From the NCBI GenBank assembly GCA_964636385.1, contig CAZWSC010000004.1, forward strand, positions 1 to 64,000: 64,000 nt of DNA. The letters run 5' to 3'. The DNA is from CAZWSC01 sp964636385. Lineage in GTDB: Bacteria; Eisenbacteria; RBG-16-71-46; CAIMUX01. A program made the position numbers and the translations under genes. Shown piece by piece: positions 34,215 through 42,027 of the stretch. The first letter of the stretch is position 1. Each line of letters opens with the position of its first letter. The notes below the pieces were generated by a model, which saw only the letters and a list, made by a program, of their open reading frames with translations, was not told where the DNA came from and did no database searches.

Positions 34215-34513
34215 ATCTTCCTTCCTCCCTGTCGCCTGGCGGCAGACCGGTGCGGGGTTCCCGAGCCCGGTTCCCGGCGGCGCCTTTCCGGCACCGATAC
34301 TGAGGCTCGTCCGTGATGCATCTCACCCTCGAAGCAGTACACGCGGGGGCACGCCCCCGCAACGTGTTCCTGTTCTCCAGGGGGGGTTCTGCCTGTGTTT
34401 CCGTTGGCGGCGGGCTTGCGGGGCAGCCGGGATCCGCAGCTTCCGCACCGAAGGCGGATCTGGAAGACGGGCCGGAGGGGGCCGGACCGCACCGGGAACA
34501 GGTGATCAGGACC
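34215..34513. other. intergenic region with GC hairpin
   Basis: 299 bases between gapA and the RCC1-repeat gene, both minus strand. It holds GCGGGGGC-AC-GCCCCCGC (34343-34360), an 8-base perfect inverted repeat with a tiny loop. This could terminate the RCC1-repeat transcript, although no T-run follows. No other coding or promoter signal was recognised. Confidence 0.45.
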
Positions 34514-36547
34514 TCACTGTCTGATAAGAACCATCTTCCTGGTCACCGATACGTTTCCGGCCTGGATCCTGTACAGGTAGACACCACCGGGCACCTCCTG
34601 GCCGAGTGAGTTCCTTCCGTCCCATGCAGCCGAAAAGGTTCCCGGACCCCTCTCGCCTTCGGCAAGAACACGAACCCGGGCGCCGCCGACATCGAAGATC
34701 TCCAGCGACGCACCTGCGGCTGAGTCATTGCGGAAGCTGATCATGGTCGACGAGCGAAACGGATTAGGATGATTCTGATCCAGCGAAACTCCCGCTGCAA
34801 ACGGATGGTGTGCAGATGGTGAGCTCGTGGGAGCCGATTCCTTCATCCCCAGGCTGTGCTCATGGCCTGCGGCGATCCCCGTGAATCCCGAGTTCGGATC
34901 TGGAACGGTTGCCTGGCCGTAGTTGTCGTATCCCCAGGCCACGATCGTTCCGTCCGACTTCAGTCCCACACTGTGGAAGTTGCCGGCGCCTATTGCCACG
35001 AACTCTGAGTTGGGCTCGGGCACTCCTCCCTGACCCTGTGAGTTCATCCCCCAGGCAATCACTGATCCGTTCGATTTCAGACCAAGGCTGTGATATGCGC
35101 CTGCGGCCACCGCCACGAAGTCCGTGTTCGGTTGCGGAACGTTGCATTGACCCTCCATCTGCCTGCCCCAGGCGGCGATGGAACCATCAGACTTCAGCCC
35201 CAGGCTGTGCCCGAGTCCGGCGGATCCGCCGACAAACCCGGCATTCGGGGCTGGGACACTGCACTGGCCCCAGTTGTTGTACCCCCAGCATACGATCACG
35301 CCATCCGATCTGACGCCCATGCTGTGCGAACCCCCCGCCGCTACCGAGATGAACCCGCTGTTGGGTGCAGGCACATTGCACTGGCCGTGGTCGTTGCGTC
35401 CCCAGGCGGCGGCCGATCCGTCAGCCCTCAGCCCCAGGCTGTGTCCCGCTCCCGCGGAGAGCGCAACGAACCCTGCATTGGGTTCGGGCACGTTGCACTG
35501 GCCGAAGTCATTGCGCCCCCAGGCGGCAACCGATCCCGTCGCCCTCAAGCCCAGGCTGTGCCCTCCTCCGCCCGAAACATCCGTGAAACCATCGTTGGGT
35601 GAAGGGACGTTGCACTGGCCGTAGTCATTGCGTCCCCAGGTGACGGCCGCACCGACGGCGTTGATGCCGAGGCCGTGTTCGAAGCCTGCCGAGATGGCTG
35701 TGAACCCGGTTGGCATACCGGAGACGTCGCACTGTCCGCTGTCGTTCAATCCCCAGGCCAGGATCTCACCGCCGGACTTCATTGCCAGGGTGTGATACCC
35801 GCCCGCGGCGACTGCTGTGAAACCTGCGTTGGGGTGTGGAAGCTCGCTCTGGCCGTGGCTGTTGTGACCCCAGGCCGCGATCGAGCCATCGGACCTGAGG
35901 GCGAGGCTGTGATACCCGCCTGCGGAGACCGCCGTGAAGCCGGAGTTGGGGGTGGGGACACTGCACTGGCCGTCTGCGTTGTATCCCCATGCCTCCACGG
36001 TTCCGTCTTCCCGCAAGGCCAGGCTGTGGTATCCGCCTGCCGCGATGGCCACGAAGCCGGAGTTGGGAGCCGGCACATTGCACTGGCCGTAGTTGTTCCT
36101 GCCCCATGCCGCGATCGAACCATCCGACCTGAGCCCAAGGCTGTGTACTCCTCCGGCGGAGATGGCCGTGAAGCCGCTGTTCGGATCGGGGGCGGTGCAC
36201 TGACCATGGCTGTTGCTGCCCCAACCCGCAACCGTTCCATCCGATTTCAGCCCCAGGCTGTGGCCGCCCCCTCCTGCGACCGCGATGAAGCCCGAGTTGG
36301 GGGACGGGATGTCGCATTGCCCTTCGTAGTTTCTTCCCCAGGCAACGATAGCTCCGTCCTGGGCGATCCCCATGCTGTGCTGCCCGCCTGCAGCTACCGC
36401 AGTCAAATCTTCCATTCCCGATGGCTCGACGGCCGTAAGTGCTCCCCAGGAGAGAATGGATCCGGTCGATTCGGCACGTGAGGATCCCTGAACAGTGAGG
36501 ATGGATACCGCGAGCAGGGCCGGGATTGTGTACCTGTGGCGCTTCAT
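34514..36547 (-). CDS. secreted RCC1-repeat beta-propeller protein with FlgD-like C-terminus
   Basis: 677 aa. Signal peptide 1-25 (IPALLAVSILTVQGSSRA). Thirteen tandem 39-residue units of the type AWGRNNYGQCNVPAPNSGF plus AIAAGGYHSLALREDGTVE fill residues about 69-575. They match RCC1-like/alpha-tubulin-suppressor repeats, which fold into propeller blades; 13 units would make about two propellers. The C-terminal ~90 residues are a FlgD/Ig-like targeting module (NHPNPFRSSTMISF, AAWDGRNSLGQEVPGGVYLY). The ATG at 36547 follows GGTGGAGG. Likely surface-exposed binding protein; ligand unknown. A 30-residue microprotein gene lies 213 bases upstream on the same strand. Confidence 0.9.
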   Translation of the reverse strand: MKRHRYTIPALLAVSILTVQGSSRAESTGSILSWGALTAVEPSGMEDLTAVAAGGQHSMGIAQDGAIVAWGRNYEGQCDIPSPNSGFIAVAGGGGHSLGLKSDGTVAGWGSNSHGQCTAPDPNSGFTAISAGGVHSLGLRSDGSIAAWGRNNYGQCNVPAPNSGFVAIAAGGYHSLALREDGTVEAWGYNADGQCSVPTPNSGFTAVSAGGYHSLALRSDGSIAAWGHNSHGQSELPHPNAGFTAVAAGGYHTLAMKSGGEILAWGLNDSGQCDVSGMPTGFTAISAGFEHGLGINAVGAAVTWGRNDYGQCNVPSPNDGFTDVSGGGGHSLGLRATGSVAAWGRNDFGQCNVPEPNAGFVALSAGAGHSLGLRADGSAAAWGRNDHGQCNVPAPNSGFISVAAGGSHSMGVRSDGVIVCWGYNNWGQCSVPAPNAGFVGGSAGLGHSLGLKSDGSIAAWGRQMEGQCNVPQPNTDFVAVAAGAYHSLGLKSNGSVIAWGMNSQGQGGVPEPNSEFVAIGAGNFHSVGLKSDGTIVAWGYDNYGQATVPDPNSGFTGIAAGHEHSLGMKESAPTSSPSAHHPFAAGVSLDQNHPNPFRSSTMISFRNDSAAGASLEIFDVGGARVRVLAEGERGPGTFSAAWDGRNSLGQEVPGGVYLYRIQAGNVSVTRKMVLIRQ
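34823..36343 (-). repeat. 13 tandem 117-bp coding repeats (RCC1 units)
   Basis: Thirteen in-frame copies of a 117-base unit, without length change, encode the RCC1-type blades. Conserved cores are GGxCxxTGG-type codons for GQCNVP and the run encoding AAGxxHSLGL. Copies differ at many positions, so this is old amplification with divergence. Copy number could still vary between strains by recombination. Confidence 0.85.
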
Positions 36548-36698
36548 GATGCTGCCTCCACCGCAGATGTGTGATGCGGCCCGGCCAGGCAGGCCGGGAT
36601 CAGGAGCGCATGCTGCAGGGGCCGTGGCAGAGACTCGGCTGCAGTTGCGGCGCCCGACCCCCGGTAGACCGGGCCGCATGCGCACTTCGGATCTAATC

Positions 36699-36734
36699 GA
36701 GGGGCCAGTCTTGAGCTGGCAAGGCCGGCCCCTC
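36699..36734 (-). terminator. hairpin between microprotein gene and RCC1-repeat gene
   Basis: GAGGGGCC (36699-36706) and GGCCCCTC (36727-36734) pair over 8 bases, with CCAG/CTGG pairing inside the loop. It lies 27 bases after the stop of the 30-residue gene and well before the next ATG at 36547. It could be a terminator or processing site, but no T-run follows. Confidence 0.45.
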
Positions 36735-36760
36735 CCGTGGTCACATGAACCCGCCCTGGC

Positions 36761-36853
36761 CTAGTGGAACGGCGGCGGCGGGTTGCCGGGGAATCCCAGC
36801 GCTTCGAGGATCTGGTGAATCAACTCCAGAACCCATGCAGGAATGTTGGGCAT
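36761..36853 (-). CDS. 30-residue amphipathic microprotein
   Basis: 30 codons plus TAG. The ATG at 36853 has an excellent ribosome-binding site, AAGAGGAGG, ending 8-9 bases upstream. The peptide reads MPNI, then PAWVLELIHQILEALGF, then a Gly/Pro-rich tail GNPPPPFH. Residues 6-21 form an amphipathic helix: E10, H13, Q14 and E17 fall on one face, with W, V, L and I on the other. The Pro-rich end would break the helix. No signal peptide. Small helical peptides like this can act as signals, membrane-active peptides or protein regulators; which applies is unknown. The strong hairpin directly upstream and the terminator-like hairpin downstream support a discrete small transcript. Confidence 0.55.
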   Translation of the reverse strand: MPNIPAWVLELIHQILEALGFPGNPPPPFH

Positions 36854-36877
36854 GATCTAGCCTCCTCTTGTTGAGAC

Positions 36878-36988
36878 AGCCCCGGTCCCATAACGCATGG
36901 TTATCTGACCGGGGCTAGCCATGTGCCGCAGAGGGGAAGATCGCAGATCTGCGGGCCTGCACTCTCGACTCATCCCCTGATGCGGCAC
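36878..36988 (-). ncRNA. structured leader or small RNA upstream of the microprotein
   Basis: Two strong stem-loops lie back to back. Stem 1: AGCCCCGGTC (36878-36887) with GACCGGGGCT (36907-36916), extended inside by ATAAC/GTTAT around a 5-base loop. Stem 2: GTGCCGCA-G-AGGGGA (36923-36937) with TCCCCT-GA-TGCGGCAC (36973-36988), enclosing the 12-base palindrome CGCAGATCTGCG (36942-36953). Stem 1 ends 25 bases before the microprotein ATG. The remainder up to 37198 also holds CGTGCC/GGCACG (37134-37151). No known riboswitch was recognised and the promoter was not found; a leader regulator or independent RNA are both possible. Confidence 0.45.
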
Positions 36989-37198
36989 GGGGACATGGTC
37001 CGCCCCCTCGTCTTGCGAAGAAGGGCAGACCCGTTTCACCAGACGGTCATACCGGCCGTTTGATACATCGGGGTCAGTGCGTTGAGGAAGAATCCCGCAG
37101 ACGGCCCCGATCGGAGGGCGGGAGTGCCAGACCCGTGCCCAACCCGGCACGTGCGCGCAGCTATGGTGTCGCAGTCAAGGGCGTGCGAGTGACGCGGG

Positions 37199-37876
37199 TC
37201 AACCCTGAGACGAGGGCCGGACATGCCGGACGATGTCCCCCTCCACCAGGTAGATGACATCTTCGGCAATGTTGGTCGCCTGGTCGGCCACCCTCTCGAG
37301 CCGCCGTGAGAGTCCCATCAGGTTGATTGCGCACTGGATACGGTCGGGGTGCGCGCGGATCAGCTCTTCCACAGCAGCGTAGGTGTCGTGGTGCATGCGG
37401 TCGACCTCGTCGTCGGCCAGGCGCACCTGCTGGGCCTTGGATGCGCTGTGGGTGACAAGGGCGTCGAGGGAGATGCGGAGCATATCCTGAACCCGGTCGG
37501 CCATCCCCTCGAAGTCGAACGGACACGGAATGGGCGGGTGCTCGTTCAGGAACAGCGCATGCTCGGCGATGTTGTTGGCCAGGTCTCCGACTCGCTCAAG
37601 GTCATTGTTGATCTTCAGGACAGCGACTATGAACCGCAGATCGATCGCCACAGGCTGATGCAGAGCAAGAATCTTCAGGCACTCCTCTTCCAGTTCCACC
37701 TCGAGACGGTCGATCTCCTCATCCGTATCGATCACCGACCGCGCCAGGGGGGAGTTACGGTCACAGACGGCCCGGGCGGACTGACGCAGGCTTTCCTCGA
37801 CGCGGCCTCCCAGGAACAGGATCTGCTGCTTCAGCCTGTCGATCTCGCGGGCGAGGATGGTGTTCCTTGGCGACAT
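37199..37876 (-). CDS. phoU: phosphate transport regulator PhoU
   Basis: 225 aa, two tandem PhoU helical bundles. Each has the metal-binding type motif: NNDLERVGDLANNIAEHA in the first and SRRLERVADQATNIAEDV in the second. PhoU links PstSCAB to PhoR and damps the Pho response. I chose the ATG at 37876 (AAGGAG 8 bases upstream, sequence MSPRNTILAREIDRLKQQ); the frame opens 23 codons earlier without similarity. Last gene of the pst operon, 76 bases after pstB. Confidence 0.95.
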   Translation of the reverse strand: MSPRNTILAREIDRLKQQILFLGGRVEESLRQSARAVCDRNSPLARSVIDTDEEIDRLEVELEEECLKILALHQPVAIDLRFIVAVLKINNDLERVGDLANNIAEHALFLNEHPPIPCPFDFEGMADRVQDMLRISLDALVTHSASKAQQVRLADDEVDRMHHDTYAAVEELIRAHPDRIQCAINLMGLSRRLERVADQATNIAEDVIYLVEGDIVRHVRPSSQG

Positions 37877-37952
37877 GTACTTGCTCCTTGGCCGGTCTGG
37901 CCTGGTTGGCGGCTTATGCCGTTTCGCGACGAAGGCAGGTGACAAGAACGGG

Positions 37953-38777
37953 CTAACCGAAACGGCCGGTTATGTAGTCCTCGGTCCGCTTGTCCCTGGG
38001 ATTTGTGAAGAGCTCCGATGTGGGCGCGTACTCCACCAGAATCCCCGCCCGGTCCGGCTCCATCATCAGGAATGCCGCCATGTCCGAGACCCGGGCGGCC
38101 TGCTGCATGTTGTGGGTGACGATGACTATGGTGTAGTCCTCGATCAGCTCCCGCATCAGGTTCTCGATCTTGAGGGTGGCGACGGGGTCGAGCGCGCTGC
38201 ACGGCTCGTCCATCAGGATCACATCAGGCTCGACGGCCAGGGTGCGGGCGAGGCAGAGCCGCTGCTGCTGCCCGCCGGACAGCGAGAGCCCCGACTGCTG
38301 CAGCTTGTCCTTCACCTCGTCCCACAGCGCAGCCTGACGCAGGCTCTTCTCCACGATGGCTGCAAGCCTGGACCGCTGGCGCACACCGCGGCGGCGGGGT
38401 CCGTAGGCCGCGTTCTCGAAGATCGTCATCGGGAAGGGATTCGGCTTCTGGAACATCATCCCGATGCGGCTGCGGACCTCGACGACATCTATCGACGGGT
38501 CGCATATGTTGACACCGTCCAGCATGCACGAGCCCTCGACCCGGAACCCTTCGATAAGGTCGTTCATCCGGTTGAAGAGACGCAGGAAGGTCGACTTGCC
38601 GCAACCCGATGGCCCTATGAAGGAGGTGACCGCATTGCACGGAATATCCAGGCTGATGTCCCGTAGCGCCTGAAAGTCCCCATAGTAGGCGTTGACGTTG
38701 CGCGCGCTCAACTTGTCGGCGCAATCACCCGCCTTGAATGTGCGTTCCTCGATGACGGGCTTCTCAAGAACCGGCAT
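37953..38777 (-). CDS. pstB: phosphate ABC transporter ATP-binding protein PstB
   Basis: 274 aa. Walker [22 protein letters not shown]-loop [20 protein letters not shown] (diagnostic for PstB), signature [16 protein letters not shown], Walker [14 protein letters not shown] and [12 protein letters not shown]. Hydrolyses ATP to import phosphate. The ATG at 38777 is 2 bases past the pstA stop; the longer open frame overlapping pstA is a shadow. N-terminal ~28 residues are an extension ahead of the ABC core. Confidence 0.97.
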   Translation of the reverse strand: MPVLEKPVIEERTFKAGDCADKLSARNVNAYYGDFQALRDISLDIPCNAVTSFIGPSGCGKSTFLRLFNRMNDLIEGFRVEGSCMLDGVNICDPSIDVVEVRSRIGMMFQKPNPFPMTIFENAAYGPRRRGVRQRSRLAAIVEKSLRQAALWDEVKDKLQQSGLSLSGGQQQRLCLARTLAVEPDVILMDEPCSALDPVATLKIENLMRELIEDYTIVIVTHNMQQAARVSDMAAFLMMEPDRAGILVEYAPTSELFTNPRDKRTEDYITGRFG

Positions 38778-38779
38778 TG

Positions 38780-39649
38780 CTAGTTCCTCCGGCGCGCCTT
38801 GATCCTGATCACTATGGCGGCCAGGTTGAAGGTCAGTACCACCCCCAGCAGCACGAGGGCGGTTCCCCATATCGTGGACTTGGGTACGCCAGGCACGTGC
38901 ACCGTAACCGTGTAGAGGTGATACGAGAGGGCCATGAACTGGTCGAGCGGCGAAGTGGGCAGGGAAGGCAGGAAGAAGGCCGCACCCACGGCCAGGATCG
39001 GCGCCGTCTCGCCCGCAGCCCTGCTCATCGCCAGCACCGTGCCGGTCAGGATCCCGGATAGCGCCCCCGGTATCGACACGTGCCGCACCGTCTGCCACTT
39101 CGAGGAGCCGAGGGCGAGGCTCGCCTCGCGGTGCTCCCTGGGAACCGTGAGCAGCGCCTCCCGGGCTGCCGTGATCACGACCGCCAGGGCCTGGCATGCC
39201 AGGGTGAGGCTTGCCGCTATCAGCGACAGCCCCATGTTGGCCGCCATCACGAAGAGCCCCAGGCCGAAAAGGCCGTACACGATGCTGGGGACCCCCGCGA
39301 GATTGACGATCGCCAGGTTGATGATCCTGGTCAGCCTGTTCTGGCGTGCATACTCGGTCAGGTAGACCGCTGCAAGCGTCCCGACAGGCAGGGAGAACAG
39401 CACGGTCCCGATCATCAGGTAGAACGTTCCGACGATCGCGGGAAAGATGCCGCCCTCACGGCCGGCCATGCTGGGCGCCTGGCTCAGGAAGTCCCAGGAG
39501 ATCGCCGGAGCGCCCCGGATGATGATGAAGCCGAACACCAGCAGCACCGGAAGAACAACCACCCCGGCGCAGATGCCCAGCATCATGAATGCAAGGCGTT
39601 CCGCGGCCCGCCGTCTGGCCGGGCCCTGGTCCTGCGCGTTTGTCAGCAT
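38780..39649 (-). CDS. pstA: phosphate ABC transporter permease PstA
   Basis: 289 aa, six membrane helices. The EAA-type coupling loop is [21 protein letters not shown]; other family blocks are [22 protein letters not shown] and [18 protein letters not shown]. Pairs with PstC to form the phosphate channel in the inner membrane. The ATG at 39649 directly abuts the pstC stop codon. Confidence 0.95.
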   Translation of the reverse strand: MLTNAQDQGPARRRAAERLAFMMLGICAGVVVLPVLLVFGFIIIRGAPAISWDFLSQAPSMAGREGGIFPAIVGTFYLMIGTVLFSLPVGTLAAVYLTEYARQNRLTRIINLAIVNLAGVPSIVYGLFGLGLFVMAANMGLSLIAASLTLACQALAVVITAAREALLTVPREHREASLALGSSKWQTVRHVSIPGALSGILTGTVLAMSRAAGETAPILAVGAAFFLPSLPTSPLDQFMALSYHLYTVTVHVPGVPKSTIWGTALVLLGVVLTFNLAAIVIRIKARRRN

Positions 39650-40585
39650 CTAGGAGAACTTCCTCTTCTGCCGCCTCATCACGGAGTCGGCAACCATGTT
39701 CACGAAGAAGGTGATCGTGAAGAGCACAAGGCCGATGGCGAAGAGAGCGCGGTACTGGTCTCCTCCCAGGGTTGCGTTGCTGATCTCGGCGGCGATTGTC
39801 GCGGTCATCGGCCGCATTGGCTCGAAGGGAGAAAGGCTGAGGGCCATGGAGCCGCCGGCCACCATCAGCACCGTCATCGTCTCGCCGATTGCCATCGCGA
39901 CTCCCAGCATGAGTGCAGCCGTGATCCCGGAGAGGGCGGCCGGAACGCAGACGTAGCGGATCGTCTGCCACTTGTTGCTTCCCAGCGCGTAGGAGGCCTC
40001 CCGGTACTCCTGCGGCACCGCAGTGAGCGCATCCTCGGCGATGCTGATGACGATCGGAACCTTCATGAAGGCCAGCATCACCCCCGCTGTCATGGCGCAA
40101 AGCCCCGTGTCGAGGTCGAACATCCTCTGGATGACCGGCGACAGGAGCATCAGGCCGATCACGCCCATCACGACCGAAGGGACTCCGGAGAGGAGCTCGA
40201 TGAGCGGCTTCACGACCTCGCGGACCTTTGACGAAGCGATCTCGGCAAGATAGATCGCGCACCCCACGCCGATCGGCAGGGCGATGATGGTGGCCACTCC
40301 GGTCACCACGAATGTGGCCACGAAGAAGGAGAAGATGTTGAACACCGGTGGATCGGATATCGGATACCACTTCGTTCCGAAGAGGAACTCCCAGGGTTGA
40401 AACAGGGCAGGTGTCCCCTCCCTCGCAAGAAGGACGAAGACCCCGGCGAGCACGATGACGGCCACAACGCCGTTGAGCATAATGAAGAGCTCAATTGCGC
40501 GCTCGTGAAGACGTCTTCCGAGTCTGGTGGTCAAAGCGGCCCTGGTGGCCGGCTCAGGCCTCTCTGTGCTGCATCCCTTGCTCAT
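39650..40585 (-). CDS. pstC: phosphate ABC transporter permease PstC
   Basis: 311 aa, six membrane helices. Family blocks are ELLSGVPSVVMGVIGLMLLS, the coupling loop EASYALGSNKWQTIRYVCVP and AMAIGETMTVLMVAGGS. The start at 40585 (MSKGCSTERPEP...) has only a weak ribosome-binding site, and about 45 upstream in-frame codons show no similarity. It follows pstS by 37 bases. Confidence 0.94.
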   Translation of the reverse strand: MSKGCSTERPEPATRAALTTRLGRRLHERAIELFIMLNGVVAVIVLAGVFVLLAREGTPALFQPWEFLFGTKWYPISDPPVFNIFSFFVATFVVTGVATIIALPIGVGCAIYLAEIASSKVREVVKPLIELLSGVPSVVMGVIGLMLLSPVIQRMFDLDTGLCAMTAGVMLAFMKVPIVISIAEDALTAVPQEYREASYALGSNKWQTIRYVCVPAALSGITAALMLGVAMAIGETMTVLMVAGGSMALSLSPFEPMRPMTATIAAEISNATLGGDQYRALFAIGLVLFTITFFVNMVADSVMRRQKRKFS

Positions 40586-40622
40586 CACACCCAACCCTGG
40601 TGAGTTCAATGGTTCTGATCCG

Positions 40623-41486
40623 TTACGGAAGCGGAACGAAGCCGAGCTTCTGCACCAGCTCCGCACCTGCCGGAGTAAGGCCGAAATCGATGAAGGCCCT
40701 GGCCAGCCCCGTCGGCTCGCCAACTGTGTAGTAGAACAGGGGACGGGCCAGCGGATATGTCTTGTCGTTGACCGTCGCTATGCTCGGCAACACGGCAGGA
40801 GAATCGGCATCCTGCTTCACACCGATCACCTTGACGTCGTCTGTAACATAGCCGAGGCCCGCGTAGAAGACGGCGCGTTCGTTCCTGGCAACCTCGTTTA
40901 CGCCTGTCGATGTGGAGGGTTGGAACATGACATTCGGACCGAACTCTGCTTTGTTCAGCACGAACTCCTTGAAGAAGGCGTGTGTGCCCGAGGCCGTGTC
41001 GCGTGACACAACGACGATCCTCTGGTCCTTTCCTCCGACATCCTTCCAGTTCGTGATCGTACCGAGATAGATCCCGGCCAGCTGCTCCATGGTGAGGTGG
41101 TTGACCGGGTTTTTCTTGTTCACGATCATGGCCAGGCCGTCCCAGGCGACTATCGTCTCGACCGGCTCGTTTCCGTTGGCCTTCGCCTTCTCGATCTCCT
41201 GGGGCCTGATCGCTCTTGAGGACTGGCCAACGTCGGTTGTGTTGTCGATGATGGCAGCGATGCCGGGGCCGGAGCCGGGACCGCTGATCGAGACACTGGT
41301 GTTCGGATGCAGCTTCATGAACGCTTCGGCCCAGGCGGTGCTGACCGGCGTCACGGTGTTCGAGCCGAGAATCTTCAGAGAACCGGAAAGGGTGGACTCC
41401 CCAGCCTGAGCATGCGCCATGTCGGCGGTGCCGGCGGCTGTCAGAAGAGCCAACCCCAGCAGAACTGACAACGAGATCCTGATCAT
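40623..41486 (-). CDS. pstS: periplasmic phosphate-binding protein PstS
   Basis: 287 aa. Signal peptide 1-26 (ISLSVLLGLALLTAAGTADM/AHA). Phosphate-binding loops are LGSNTVTPVSTAWAEAF, ISGPGSGPGIAAI and VVSRDTASGTHAFF. Delivers phosphate to PstCA. The ATG at 41486 has AAGGAG 7 bases upstream; upstream in-frame codons are leader sequence. Preceded by three 11-bp-phased Pho-box half-sites (41606-41633), so induced by phosphate starvation through the adjacent PhoR/PhoB. Confidence 0.95.
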   Translation of the reverse strand: MIRISLSVLLGLALLTAAGTADMAHAQAGESTLSGSLKILGSNTVTPVSTAWAEAFMKLHPNTSVSISGPGSGPGIAAIIDNTTDVGQSSRAIRPQEIEKAKANGNEPVETIVAWDGLAMIVNKKNPVNHLTMEQLAGIYLGTITNWKDVGGKDQRIVVVSRDTASGTHAFFKEFVLNKAEFGPNVMFQPSTSTGVNEVARNERAVFYAGLGYVTDDVKVIGVKQDADSPAVLPSIATVNDKTYPLARPLFYYTVGEPTGLARAFIDFGLTPAGAELVQKLGFVPLP

Positions 41487-41605
41487 CTTCTTCTCCTTTC
41501 GAGTGACGATTCCGAACTCAACGAGCTTCGCGGAACCTTTGGCCGAGAGCCCCGGCATCTCTATCTCTCCTCCCGCTCCGTCCCGATGCATTCTGGAGAA
41601 CCCGT

Positions 41606-41633
41606 GTTACAGTCCGGTGACACGGGGGTTACG
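41606..41633 (-). promoter_or_regulatory. Pho box of pstS (three 11-bp repeats)
   Basis: On the plus strand GTTACA (41606), GTGACA (41617) and GTTACG (41628) recur exactly every 11 bases. On the transcribed minus strand these read TGTAAC/TGTCAC/CGTAAC, close to the PhoB half-site CTGTCA. One repeat per helical turn is the hallmark of PhoB-type direct-repeat sites. A -10-like CAGAAT (41595-41590) lies 10 bases downstream toward pstS. Confidence 0.7.
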
Positions 41634-41697
41634 TTAGTGGCAAACGCCCTTTCGCCCGGGTTTCGTGATGGCGGATGGCGGGCCGGGGCGGCCGGGG

Positions 41698-41728
41698 CCA
41701 GGCTCCGCCGGTATGCGGCGAAGCCTGG
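41698..41728 (-). terminator. 13-bp hairpin after the porin remnant
   Basis: CCAGGCTCCGCCG (41698-41710) and CGGCGAAGCCTGG (41716-41728) pair fully, with one G-U, around a 5-base loop, 15 bases after the remnant stop codon. No T-run follows. It probably ended the former porin transcript and still separates it from the pstS promoter. Confidence 0.6.
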
Positions 41729-41742
41729 CTGGGGGCCCGGCG

Positions 41743-41876
41743 CTAGTAGTTCAACTGCATGCGGAGCAGGACCCCGCTCTCGCTCTTTTCGCCCTGGATC
41801 TCGCTGTCGAATGAGGGTCCTGTGCAAGCATAACCAGAACCCCCACGCACAGGATCAAACCCATCCTTCGCATCAT
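41743..41876 (-). pseudogene. collapsed outer-membrane porin gene remnant
   Basis: 134 bases. The start (41876) has a perfect AAGGAG site and encodes a signal-peptide N-terminus, MMRRMGLILCVGVLVMLAQ. In a different frame the same short stretch ends in SEIQGEKSESGVLLRMQLNY-stop, which looks like the last strand of an outer-membrane beta-barrel (alternating residues, final aromatic Tyr). 134 is not a multiple of 3, so the first frame runs into unrelated residues. It reads as a Pho-controlled porin (OprO/P-like) whose body was deleted, leaving both ends. It lies between phoR and pstS, downstream of a five-repeat Pho box and followed by a hairpin. The porin identity is inference. Confidence 0.55.
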
Positions 41877-41957
41877 GTCTTCTCTCCTTCTGGTTTCAGA
41901 CCAGTTACAGAACCGCTTCCAGATGCAGCCTCCGGGATGGCTGCCATCTGCACAACG

Positions 41958-42006
41958 GTTACGCTCTAGTGACAGGAGGTGACGGCTGCGTTACGGGCAA
42001 GTCACG
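41958..42006 (-). promoter_or_regulatory. five-repeat Pho box array
   Basis: Plus-strand hexamers GTTACG (41958), GTGACA (41969), GTGACG (41979), GTTACG (41990) and GTCACG (42001) are spaced 11, 10, 11 and 11 bases apart. They match the three repeats before pstS and the PhoB half-site on the other strand. The array lies just after the phoR stop and 82 bases before the porin remnant. Another single GTTACA is at 41904. Confidence 0.68.
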
Positions 42007-42027
42007 GAACTGCGAAATGGGGAGGCG

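Noticed and set aside
36857..37150. 97-codon minus-strand frame over the structured leader
   Set aside because: No ribosome-binding site, no similarity, and the stretch is dominated by inverted repeats; the 30-codon frame beside it has far better signals.
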